A DNA stretch of 36,810 bases from NCBI GenBank assembly GCA_964346475.1, contig CAYFUM010000015.1, forward strand, positions 1 through 36,810, in the 5' to 3' direction. This DNA comes from DTU036 sp964346475 (GTDB taxonomy: Bacteria; Bacillota; Clostridia; Peptostreptococcales; Acidaminobacteraceae). Positions 1 to 7,817 of this stretch are shown one piece after another. The notes under the pieces were generated by a model that was not told the DNA's origin, did not search any database, and saw nothing but the letters and a program-made list of their open reading frames with translations. The number at the start of each line of letters is the position of its first letter. Positions within the stretch are counted from its first letter, which is position 1. Both the position numbers and the translations under genes were made by a program.

Positions 1-1
1 T

Positions 2-121
2 ATTATAAGGATTACAGGAGCTATGAAAAATGCGAGGTGCGAAGAGAAAAATCCATTAGGAAAGTGTTGTAGCCCAATTATCCAGGAAAACATAAAGAAG
101 GCCCTTGAAATTAAAGGATAA
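2..121 (+). CDS. C-terminal end of an unrecognised protein (partial, starts before the window)
   Basis: An open frame runs from the window edge to a TAA and gives the last 39 residues of a protein. The visible part is lysine- and glutamate-rich and has three cysteines, including a CC pair (motifs ARCEEKNPLG and CCSPIIQ), which hints at metal or Fe-S binding. A good intrinsic terminator follows about 50 bases after the stop, which supports a real gene end. I do not recognise the family and give it no function. Confidence 0.45.
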   Translation: MIRITGAMKNARCEEKNPLGKCCSPIIQENIKKALEIKG

Positions 122-173
122 ATTCAACTCATCATCTATAAGCCTTTTCCCTTGCCTTAGCATTTAACCCTTT

Positions 174-206
174 GACAATCTTGATTATTTTAGATTGTCT
201 TTTTTA
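174..206 (+). terminator. Rho-independent terminator after the partial gene
   Basis: A perfect 7-bp stem (GACAATC at 174-180, GATTGTC at 193-199) with a 12-base loop is followed by a run of seven T. It is oriented to end plus-strand transcription from the partial gene at the left edge. Confidence 0.6.
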
Positions 207-859
207 TGTTTAAATAAGACCTTAATATCCTACAGAAGCTAATACATCAGCTTGATATTTAAATTTTATCCGATAAATTAGATAGCCCCATCTTATCTAT
301 AGCGCCTCCTAATGATTCGATCAGCATATAGCCCTATCAGCTCCCCCATTACTCCCTTCTATATGTTGTGATATACCTCTTACTTCATTAAAACCTCTAG
401 TCTACTATTATAATTGCCATCCTATTTCTTCTTTAACAAGGAGCTCAGCATCGGTTAATCCTTTGAAGTTTTTCAATAGCTACTAGCAGGCTAGCTGATT
501 TAGCAAAAGAAAGAGGCCTATATTTCCCTATAGGCCTTTCTTAGAATTTTATTGTATTTTTCTTTCCCTCTAGATTCTTGATGATAGAACTTAAAAAATG
601 ATATTGTTAAGCATCTCTATTGCCCGCTACTATATTCAGCTAGATCCGATAAGCTCCTAGGAGTAGCTTGGGTTTTACTCACTCAATTTTATCAGATAAC
701 TCATTGAGTTTTTTATAATTTGCTCCTCATTTTTTCCGAGTCTATCAAGAGCTCCTAATTAGCCAAAGTGTCCACTATCTTTAGGTTTTTCTAATTTATG
801 GGAGTACTCTCTCCAAATCTTAATCCTGCACTTCATCTATATGAATTTGCCTATCTTTT
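207..859. other. Long intergenic stretch with no convincing gene
   Basis: No frame here looks like a complete gene. There are two hairpins: a 9-bp stem AGGCCTATA/TATAGGCCT (514-522 and 529-537, loop 6) and a 7-bp stem ACTCAAT/ATTGAGT (681-687 and 703-709) followed by six T, which resembles a plus-strand terminator. On the minus strand around 420-540 there are short open stretches interrupted by stops that look peptide-like, such as GLTDAELLVKEEIGWQL before a TAA. They may be a decayed gene, but they are too short to name. Confidence 0.5.
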
Positions 860-2194
860 TTATATTTCAAAATTTCCAGCATTCTCTGGCATTATTATTG
901 AGCCAAGAACCACTGTTTCCAGATGTTCCAGGTCCCTTAGCTCCCTGTCAGTTAGTTGGTATTTCTGATTCTTTTTCCCCTTACTATCTTCCAAGACATC
1001 GGAAAACCTAAGGATCCTACAATCAAAACTCCCATCCTCTAGCTCCCTATTTAAGAGGTATATAGGAAGAACCCTTAAGTCATGCATTAAAGTCTTTTCT
1101 ACTCCCCCTTGTCTTCCCTTAGATATGCTAAATTTTAAAATATAAGCAAGGGAGGAGTTTCTACTCCTGGGATGATAACTTACAAAGTTACCAGCTGCAT
1201 AGGAAATAAAACCCTGTTTCTTTTCACCTTCTTTTTCATACTCATATTTTTCCATGGGCTGGGCTACATGGGGATGGTTGCCTAGAATAAGATCCACCCC
1301 AAGTTCTAGCATCCTATGACCCTGATCAATTACATTTTTATGGGGATACATTTCAAATTCCCAGCCCCAGTGAGCACAAACTACTATAAAGTCCGCCCCT
1401 CGAGCTCTTACGCTCTCTATTTGCTTTTTTACTAAAGCTAAATCACAATGTTCATCATTAAAGCGCACCTCATTAACAAGGTAGTCTTTGCCTTCATCAA
1501 GTTTTCTTCCATTGAGATCCATTGTATAGGATAGCATGGCTAGTTTTATGCCCTTTATATCAAGTATCTCTGGATTTTCCTGCTCCTCCCTGCTGGCATT
1601 GGTCCCAGAAAAATAGACCCCTGCCCTTTTAAGCTCCTCTATAGTAGCGAGAACCCCCTCTTCCCCCCAATCATTGGAGTGGTTATTAGCTGTGGAAAAA
1701 AAGTTTATCCCACCATCTTTAACAAAATGTTCAAGCATTTCCCTAGAGGTATTCATCTGCGCAGGATTTCCAAAATCCTGGGTCCTACCAATAGGACGAG
1801 ACCTATCAACTGGAGACTCAAGATTTGCACAAACCAGGTCTGCTTTAGAGTAAAAGTCCTTGATCTCTGTAAAGATATCCCTGGTATTCTCCGGTGTTAA
1901 AACATCGACTGCTAGAAGATCCCCAGCCGAAGTAAGGGTTATCGTCTTTTCACTTTCAAAGCCCTCAGGTAAATCAAAGCTAAGATCTTGGTTCCTAAAG
2001 TAATCCTCGATACCTAAACCTTTTTCTGCCACTTCTAGCTGGTTATACCAGTGTCTATAGGCCCACTTAACCTTTTCAAGTCTATTTACCGGGACATCGT
2101 AGACACCCCTTTGTGCTTTTGGATATTGAAATTCTCTTTTAAAGTTTCTCCCTAAAAACTTAACCACCAGTTCTGCGATTTTTTGTTTATCCAT
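860..2194 (-). CDS. CapA/PgsA-family metallophosphatase-like protein
   Basis: This 444-residue protein has the CapA (poly-gamma-glutamate synthesis, calcineurin-like) fold from about residue 85. Metal-site-type motifs are SAGDLL (89-94, D92), ANLE (123-126), TANNHSNDWG (168-177), CAHWGWE (273-279) and GNHPHVAQP (305-313). Family members are linked to polyglutamate capsule export or amide-ligase-like chemistry, but many homologues have no tested role. Unlike classical CapA it shows no signal peptide or N-terminal membrane anchor; the first 80 residues are a charged, unassigned extension, so it may be cytoplasmic. It starts seven bases after the preceding membrane gene with no good ribosome-binding site, suggesting translational coupling as last gene of the M20/DUF5058 operon. 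The family is clear; the substrate is unknown. Confidence 0.85.
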   Translation of the reverse strand: MDKQKIAELVVKFLGRNFKREFQYPKAQRGVYDVPVNRLEKVKWAYRHWYNQLEVAEKGLGIEDYFRNQDLSFDLPEGFESEKTITLTSAGDLLAVDVLTPENTRDIFTEIKDFYSKADLVCANLESPVDRSRPIGRTQDFGNPAQMNTSREMLEHFVKDGGINFFSTANNHSNDWGEEGVLATIEELKRAGVYFSGTNASREEQENPEILDIKGIKLAMLSYTMDLNGRKLDEGKDYLVNEVRFNDEHCDLALVKKQIESVRARGADFIVVCAHWGWEFEMYPHKNVIDQGHRMLELGVDLILGNHPHVAQPMEKYEYEKEGEKKQGFISYAAGNFVSYHPRSRNSSLAYILKFSISKGRQGGVEKTLMHDLRVLPIYLLNRELEDGSFDCRILRFSDVLEDSKGKKNQKYQLTDRELRDLEHLETVVLGSIIMPENAGNFEI

Positions 2195-2201
2195 ATCAAA
2201 G

Positions 2202-2888
2202 CTAAAACTTAAGGCCTTTTTTCATTGCTAGGCTAAAGATTCCCAGGGAAAGAAGAATAACTGCTACCATTACTATACTCTGTAAAGTACCATAGGAACT
2301 ACCCAGTACTAGGGCAAAAACTATTGCTATGGAAAAGGGTACTATTGCAGCCTTGGTATTCTTTAAAACAACAGGTAGCACCATGGGACCCATTAGGGCT
2401 GGCAGGATGTTATCAAAGGCAGGTTTAACTAAGGGTTTGTTTAAAAATGGCGTTATAAGAGGAGCCAAAAAGAGCATTCCTAAAAAGACAATCAAGGTAG
2501 TCACTACAGCCGAAGAAGCAACTGCCAGCATAGAAATAACTCGACCCTCATCACTACCCTCTTCTACACCCATAATTCTCATTGCATTCAAGGCTGCAGG
2601 AAGCTTCATGTTTTGGACATTACCAGTAGTTGAAGCTAGATAAATTGCTCCAGGTCCAATTATAGGGGACATAGACAATTTTTCTGCAAGTCCCACTAGA
2701 GCAAAGGTGATGGCAATAGGCACAACCGTCGTTAATAAAGTAAGTAGGTCAATTTTTAGTTTAAAGTAGAGAGTTACACCAAGGGGAACAGATATAAAGA
2801 AAAGCCACATGATAATTGTGGTTATAATCCCAACCCTATGCACCTTATTATCAAAGGCCTCCCTAGCTAATAATTTTTTCTCATCCAT
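2202..2888 (-). CDS. Polytopic membrane protein, probable partner of the DUF5058 protein
   Basis: This 228-residue hydrophobic protein has about six membrane segments, roughly residues 18-40, 44-67, 117-146, 158-176, 178-198 and 203-222. A conserved-looking loop (PIIGPGAIYLASTTGN) lies between segments 2 and 3. The architecture recalls 'gate' or nucleoside-recognition-type membrane proteins such as the paired YjiG/YjiH, but I cannot assign a family with certainty. The start codon directly abuts the stop of the upstream DUF5058-like gene, with no spacer, which suggests the two make one transporter. Being in an operon with an M20 amidohydrolase, it probably moves an acylated amino acid or dipeptide; that is inference from context. 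Confidence 0.7.
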   Translation of the reverse strand: MDEKKLLAREAFDNKVHRVGIITTIIMWLFFISVPLGVTLYFKLKIDLLTLLTTVVPIAITFALVGLAEKLSMSPIIGPGAIYLASTTGNVQNMKLPAALNAMRIMGVEEGSDEGRVISMLAVASSAVVTTLIVFLGMLFLAPLITPFLNKPLVKPAFDNILPALMGPMVLPVVLKNTKAAIVPFSIAIVFALVLGSSYGTLQSIVMVAVILLSLGIFSLAMKKGLKF

Positions 2889-3611
2889 TTAGATACCCCC
2901 TAATAAACTTGCAGCCATGGAAGCTGCAATCATCCCTGCTATCATACTCAAGGAAAAAGTGAATTCCTTGAGCCAGGGTGTCTTATCTGCTATTTTCTCC
3001 AAAACAAACATAGCTAGAGCAGAAACTATTATTGTGCTCATAGTGACTATATTTGTAACCTGGATCAAATAGGGTGCAGAGAAAGTTGCCATCAAGCCAA
3101 GAAACATTATTGGCCCTATAAGATTACCCATACCACCCTCTTTGGCGGTGAGCTCCTTCATCTTTTTATCATAGGGTTTTAACAAAAACACTGTCATGCC
3201 CGATAACATTATCCCAAGAGTCGCAACCCACAAAATGGCGCCGTAGACATCTGGAGTAAAATTTGCCTGAGCAAGGCTTTCATAGCCATAGGCCGTTACG
3301 GCCATATTTGCGACCATGGTTTCATATACCGCCGAGCCTATAACCGATAATCTCAACCAAGGAAAATATCTTCCCAGAGCTGGAAGTAGAATCATATAGC
3401 TCAATATTATTGGTAGAGAAGGCACCACAGAAAAAATAGCGGAACTCTTCACCACCTTGATGACATCTTCCTTTGTAAATCCCAGCTCCAAGGCTCTCTT
3501 ATAGGCCATCCTAAAAAATATCCCACACTGAACCAGGGCAAAGGATATAGCTATGGCTATAAGTATAAACATAATGCTACTGTTGGAAACGAAGGAATAA
3601 TTTGCACTCAT
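2889..3611 (-). CDS. DUF5058-family membrane protein (putative transporter subunit)
   Basis: This 240-residue polytopic membrane protein has about six to seven hydrophobic segments, including residues 11-33, 55-80, 120-143, 160-182, 184-205 and 217-239. Length, the N-terminal segment with QCGIFFRMAYKRALELG, and the next-door M20 peptidase fit DUF5058, a family of unknown function. A strong AGGAGG site lies just before its ATG. It sits ten bases after the M20 gene and is fused edge to edge with the second membrane gene, so the pair probably acts as a permease feeding the hydrolase. The DUF assignment is from memory of the family and is moderately sure; transport is inferred. Confidence 0.7.
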   Translation of the reverse strand: MSANYSFVSNSSIMFILIAIAISFALVQCGIFFRMAYKRALELGFTKEDVIKVVKSSAIFSVVPSLPIILSYMILLPALGRYFPWLRLSVIGSAVYETMVANMAVTAYGYESLAQANFTPDVYGAILWVATLGIMLSGMTVFLLKPYDKKMKELTAKEGGMGNLIGPIMFLGLMATFSAPYLIQVTNIVTMSTIIVSALAMFVLEKIADKTPWLKEFTFSLSMIAGMIAASMAASLLGGI

Positions 3612-3620
3612 AGACTCCTC

Positions 3621-5036
3621 CTATTTGATCATACCAGGCTTAACATCCTGGGGAATTATTGTCTGATAACTTCTTCCATTTAGAGCCCTTTGTAAATCCT
3701 CCTTGGCTTTATCCACCAGTCCTGGGTTTGTCAAAAGGTCTACCCCTGTTCTAGCCATAACCTCAGCCGCAGCCGCCATACCTCTATGGGCAATGGATGA
3801 CTTCCCCTGAGCTACAGCTTGCCATGAGTGAGCCGCTGTCCCTAGGGCAAAGGTCTGGGCCGAAAACCAAGCTGAGGGTATGTTCCAGCTTACATCTCCT
3901 ACATCAGTTGAACCCATTTTTTGTGGATTTGGTGGAAAATATCCCAGAGCCATGGGGCCATCAAAAAGGCCCTCTCCCTTTTCTCCTAAAAACATGGTGG
4001 CCATTTTCTTATACATCATGACCATAGATTTATCACCCACTTCATAAAAGCCCTGGGCATAGTCAAGCTCCTTATCTGTATACTTAAGAGGAAAAATTGA
4101 CTTAATATGCTTGTAGATTAGCTGGTCCAGAGTCCTATTTTGGAGCATATCAGCATAGGCTGAAACCACGTTAATTTTCACCTTGGTCCCAGACATCAGG
4201 GCCGCTCCCCTAGCTATGTCGTTTACTCTTTCAAGTAGCTCAAAAAGCTGATCATTTTGAGGCGCTCTGATAGAATAAAGAACCTGGGCATGGGCCTGGA
4301 CAACATTGGGAGCGTTCCCCCCTGTATCGGTCACTGCATAGTGAATCCTAGCTTCAGGTATCATATGCTCTCTTAGATAGTTAACCCCGACATTCATAAG
4401 CTCTACTGAGTCCAGGGCACTTCTACCAAGATGGGGCGAAACTGCAGCATGGGAAGAGATACCCTCGAAATTATAAAAGACTCTGGCGTTGGCCAGGGTT
4501 GATGTAGAGCCCACCGTAACATCAAAGGGATGCCAGGCAAGACATACATCACAGCCATCGAAGGCTCCTTCTCTTAACATAAAGGCCTTTCCTGCTCCTC
4601 CCTCCTCAGCTGGGCAGCCAAAATAAATCACCCTTCCTTCTATTCCTGTTTCTTCCAGATAATCCTTAAGAGCAACTGCTGCCTGCATACAACCAGTACC
4701 TAGTAATTGATGGCCACAGCCATGACCCGATGAGCCCTCTACCAGGGCTTCCTTGGTATTTAAATCCGCTCTTTGGGAAAGTCCAGGAAGAGCGTCAAAC
4801 TCTCCTAGAAAGCCTATAACTGGCCCTCCTTGTCCAAATTCAGCCTTAAAAGCCGTACTTATTCCCGCAAGATTTTCCTCTACTGTAAATCCCTCTTCTT
4901 TGAGTAGATCTATTTGTAGCCTTGAAGATTTAAATTCTTTGTAAGCCAGCTCACTGTAACCCCATATTGTATTGGCAGCATCTTTAAATTTTTCTTCCTT
5001 CACCCTTATAGAGTTTTCTAATATTTCATATATCAA
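3621..5036 (-). CDS. M20-family amidohydrolase (AbgB-like)
   Basis: This is a zinc-dependent M20 hydrolase of the aminoacyl/p-aminobenzoyl-glutamate (AbgB) type that splits amide bonds of acylated amino acids or dipeptides. Metal ligands are visible in GHGCGHQ (about residue 108), CPAEEGG (about 145), WHPFD (about 172) and a SSHAA motif in the dimerisation lid. Length, about 471, matches AbgB. The longest frame begins at a GTG (5043-5045), but the AGGAGG site at 5045-5050 touches that codon. The in-frame TTG at 5034-5036 lies eight bases after the site and is the better start, so it is used here. It is first in a four-gene operon with two membrane proteins and a CapA-like protein, divergent from a LysR gene that probably controls it. 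The exact substrate is unknown. Confidence 0.88.
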   Translation of the reverse strand: MIYEILENSIRVKEEKFKDAANTIWGYSELAYKEFKSSRLQIDLLKEEGFTVEENLAGISTAFKAEFGQGGPVIGFLGEFDALPGLSQRADLNTKEALVEGSSGHGCGHQLLGTGCMQAAVALKDYLEETGIEGRVIYFGCPAEEGGAGKAFMLREGAFDGCDVCLAWHPFDVTVGSTSTLANARVFYNFEGISSHAAVSPHLGRSALDSVELMNVGVNYLREHMIPEARIHYAVTDTGGNAPNVVQAHAQVLYSIRAPQNDQLFELLERVNDIARGAALMSGTKVKINVVSAYADMLQNRTLDQLIYKHIKSIFPLKYTDKELDYAQGFYEVGDKSMVMMYKKMATMFLGEKGEGLFDGPMALGYFPPNPQKMGSTDVGDVSWNIPSAWFSAQTFALGTAAHSWQAVAQGKSSIAHRGMAAAAEVMARTGVDLLTNPGLVDKAKEDLQRALNGRSYQTIIPQDVKPGMIK

Positions 5037-5094
5037 AGCATCCACCTCCTCTATATAAGTTTAAGTCTTAATAGTTGACTTTGGAAATATATAT

Positions 5095-5127
5095 ATCTTA
5101 TAGAGGCATAAATATTTTATATAAGAT
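5095..5127. promoter_or_regulatory. Candidate LysR-type operator in the divergent intergenic region
   Basis: Perfect 8-bp inverted repeats ATCTTATA (5095-5102) and TATAAGAT (5120-5127) are separated by 17 bases. They lie between the divergent LysR gene and M20 operon, and the right arm ends on the -35 box of the LysR promoter. This fits autoregulation plus control of the operon, but the region is AT-rich and the repeat could be chance. Confidence 0.4.
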
Positions 5128-5155
5128 TGAAATACAGGGGTTATTAAACTATAAT
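5127..5155 (+). promoter_or_regulatory. Sigma-70-type promoter of the LysR gene
   Basis: TTGAAA (5127-5132), a 17-base spacer and a perfect TATAAT (5150-5155). Transcription would begin near 5162, just before the ribosome-binding site, and this rules out the upstream TTG at 5155 as the translation start. Confidence 0.75.
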
Positions 5156-5175
5156 TGATTAAAGAGGTGATAAAA

Positions 5176-6078
5176 ATGAAATTAAAACAGATAGATTATG
5201 TTTTATCTGTTGCAAAAACAGGTTCTTTTTCCAAGGCTGCCGATGAACTCTATGTATCCCAACCAAATATTTCCTCGGCCATTTCCAGCTTAGAAAAAGA
5301 ACTAGGATATGATATTTTCAATAGAACAAACCAGGGCATAAGTCTCACCGAAGAGGGAATGCTCTTTTTAAAACACGCAACAAACATCCTTGGTGAACTT
5401 CAAAAAATAAATCTTATTACAGAAAAATCACCCTATAGAAGCCTAACTATTGAGTCCATGTTTAATCATACCATGGTCTCACAGGCCTTCACTAAACTCT
5501 GCGCTTATTATGAGGATGTCAAAAACCTAAATTTTTCAATAAAAGGCTCCACTTCCAGACAAATACTTGAGAACATTTACTTGGGCAAGGCTGACCTTGG
5601 TGTATTAATAAATAATAAGACAAGTCTTGACACCTTTAGAAATACCCTGCCCAATAAATCCATTGAACACGAAGTCTTAAAAAAAATGAATCTTAATATA
5701 AATCTTCGAAAAGACCATCCGCTAATTAAAAATGGATCCTTGGATTTTTCCCTGCTCCATAACTTTCCCCACGTCAATTATAACGATAATCTTATTTCTG
5801 ATTTTCCTGATGTTTTCTCCATGGGTCTTATTAACCCCCAGAAAATGATAAGTGTCACCGACTCAACCTCTAGAGGACAATTAATTATCCATACCAACGC
5901 CTTTGGTATAGGTATTGATCCCCACCCTAAAGCAAGGGTGCATGGCCATATAATGTCTATACCTATTCCAGACATAAAGGTCTATCTAACCTTAATTTTT
6001 CAGCAGAAGCAAGCATCCTACGAGGAACTCCTGCTTTTTAAAAAATTCTTAGTCCAAGAAATGGAGCTGTGTATTTAG
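5176..6078 (+). CDS. LysR-family transcriptional regulator
   Basis: This 300-residue protein has the standard LysR plan: an N-terminal winged helix-turn-helix (residues about 1-60, with TGSFSKAADELYVSQPNIS) and a C-terminal effector-binding domain. The ATG at 5176 is chosen because AGAGGTG precedes it at good spacing and because the longer TTG frame would begin inside the -10 box. It is transcribed away from the M20/DUF5058 operon across a short region with an inverted repeat, the usual layout for a LysR regulator controlling its neighbour in response to the operon's substrate. The substrate cannot be read from the sequence. Confidence 0.92.
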   Translation: MKLKQIDYVLSVAKTGSFSKAADELYVSQPNISSAISSLEKELGYDIFNRTNQGISLTEEGMLFLKHATNILGELQKINLITEKSPYRSLTIESMFNHTMVSQAFTKLCAYYEDVKNLNFSIKGSTSRQILENIYLGKADLGVLINNKTSLDTFRNTLPNKSIEHEVLKKMNLNINLRKDHPLIKNGSLDFSLLHNFPHVNYNDNLISDFPDVFSMGLINPQKMISVTDSTSRGQLIIHTNAFGIGIDPHPKARVHGHIMSIPIPDIKVYLTLIFQQKQASYEELLLFKKFLVQEMELCI

Positions 6079-6400
6079 TCCGCCTAGCATTCAGGGGATT
6101 ATTTCTACTACAGATGCTTTTCAAATTCTAGTTTATCCATCTAAAAAGGCTAGTCAGATACTTGTTTCGTTCAACCTCACTTTTTTCTACCTGTAGGAAA
6201 ACCTATAAATAACAGATACTTTGCCAGCTTATTTACTCAGTATATATACTCCTTGGGTTTTTACCTCTAGCAAGTTTTCCACTTTTTGATTTTTGATATT
6301 AATCTTTTAAAGGGGCCTTAGAGCTAGCAGTATTAGTCTTGTCAAGGCCACCTTATTTACACCTTGATATTTAAAGTTCTTCCTGCATTACACCTAAAAG
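6079..6400. other. Intergenic stretch without a recognised feature
   Basis: This gap between the convergent LysR and formamidase genes has no convincing open frame, RNA gene or terminator apart from the hairpin at its right end, which is listed separately. Confidence 0.5.
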
Positions 6401-6407
6401 CCCACTA

Positions 6408-6441
6408 TATAAAATAACCCCACATAGTAGTGTGGGGTTAT
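6408..6441 (-). terminator. Intrinsic terminator of the NAD-kinase-like/formamidase operon
   Basis: A perfect 11-bp stem ATAACCCCACA (6414-6424) / TGTGGGGTTAT (6431-6441) with a six-base loop. On the minus strand it is followed by TTTATAT, about 20 bases past the formamidase stop. Confidence 0.8.
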
Positions 6442-6460
6442 AGCCTATTTAGTTTTCCTT

Positions 6461-7756
6461 TTACAAGTTATAATGCTCTTTAATTAGCTCATAGAGCTTA
6501 GCTTTTTTAAGGTAATCAATGGGAGTTAAGAAGGTAGCAGTTGCAGTTCCAGGATATCTTCCTATCTCTATCGAGCCAGTGATAGTAGATCTGTTTTTTA
6601 CCTCTGCCACAGAAAGACCCAGTAAATTTGCTCCCCTTTCAAGGGCATTGTCTACTGCGTCATTTAGATTTACTCCAGTGCCTACAAAGGATATGGGCGC
6701 TGACTCTTCAAGCACTTCCACTTCCCAGTTTCTTGCTAGATTTTGAGCCTTTCTTTTTTCTTCCTCACTTATAGGCTGGGCCAAGTAGGGTAAGTCTTCC
6801 CTTACTGGGAGAATTATGGGTCCATCAATCTTTAGTCCCTTGATAACCTTTACCTTAAGTGTTACCACTGAGGAGACATCACAGGTATGACCTGCTATTT
6901 CTCCATCCCCCTGCATGGCATGAACGTCCCCAACATAGACTCCTCCGCCCTTTACCTTGACAGGGCAGATAACTATAGCACCTTCCCTAACCCTGTTTAT
7001 GTCCATGTGCCCATCGGTCTTGTGCTCATTTAGCTCTTCTAGACTCAGTGCATAGTCATGGGGGGCGCCAATTAAGAAGGAGCCAAAATCCCCTGCATTA
7101 TGGGAGTCAGGCATGGCAATCGAGGGGGCTGTTCCCAGCTGGCCAATAAAGGGCTTTAGCCTGGAAACTGTACCCACCATGTCGTGGGGCGCAAAGCTCA
7201 CTATGGCATTCTGAATAGAATTATCCGGAATAGCCATATAGGCCTTGGCATCATGAGCTGCCTTTTCTGCGCTTTTTTTATTCAAGGTAAGTCCTATTGA
7301 TTTTTCCTCATTAAAGGCTATGGTATAACCGTGGGTAAATTGAAAGGGCGAAATTTCTTCTCCACATACCTTACAGTGTACCGAGGCAGAACCAATCCCT
7401 ACCACCTCAGTTTTGGGATTAAGAGTACCACAGTGGGGACACTTTCCCGCAACAAAGGGGTCTCCCAGGAAATTCTCAGGCACTGTAAATTCATTTCCCG
7501 ACGAAACTACCTCTGAAGTGACTGTAATAGACTTGATGTAAATGGCAATAGCATCTCCAATCTCAGCGTTCTCTACATATACTGGTCTTGTAACTTCGTG
7601 GCCACCCTTTAGTTCCGGTGTTATCATAGGTCCCCAGCATCCCGGTGCAGTGTTTGCAATTATTAGCCCTCCATCTTTGACAGGCCCCAGCATGGGCTGG
7701 TCTGGATCTAGTAGTCCATCAGTAAATTCATTAACTAAAATTGTTTCTCTTGCCAC
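6461..7756 (-). CDS. Acetamidase/formamidase family protein with a zinc-ribbon insertion
   Basis: This FmdA/AmdA-family amidohydrolase would release ammonia from formamide or another short amide. The family core shows in ANTAPGCWGP (34-43) and GDVHAMQGDGE (276-286). At 431 residues it is longer than the roughly 300-residue short forms. The extra length includes two CxxC pairs (C106/C109 and C128/C131) that look like a structural zinc ribbon. Translation starts at GTG with AGGAGG five bases before it. It follows an NAD-kinase-like gene by 61 bases, probably in one transcript ending at the hairpin near 6430. The family is sure; the true substrate is not, since many clostridial members are untested. 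Confidence 0.87.
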   Translation of the reverse strand: MARETILVNEFTDGLLDPDQPMLGPVKDGGLIIANTAPGCWGPMITPELKGGHEVTRPVYVENAEIGDAIAIYIKSITVTSEVVSSGNEFTVPENFLGDPFVAGKCPHCGTLNPKTEVVGIGSASVHCKVCGEEISPFQFTHGYTIAFNEEKSIGLTLNKKSAEKAAHDAKAYMAIPDNSIQNAIVSFAPHDMVGTVSRLKPFIGQLGTAPSIAMPDSHNAGDFGSFLIGAPHDYALSLEELNEHKTDGHMDINRVREGAIVICPVKVKGGGVYVGDVHAMQGDGEIAGHTCDVSSVVTLKVKVIKGLKIDGPIILPVREDLPYLAQPISEEEKRKAQNLARNWEVEVLEESAPISFVGTGVNLNDAVDNALERGANLLGLSVAEVKNRSTITGSIEIGRYPGTATATFLTPIDYLKKAKLYELIKEHYNL

Positions 7757-7817
7757 AACTTCCTCCTTTTGGCAGTCTATAATTCTTTAGATCCTGGAGT
7801 TTTAGCAAGGTCAGGGA

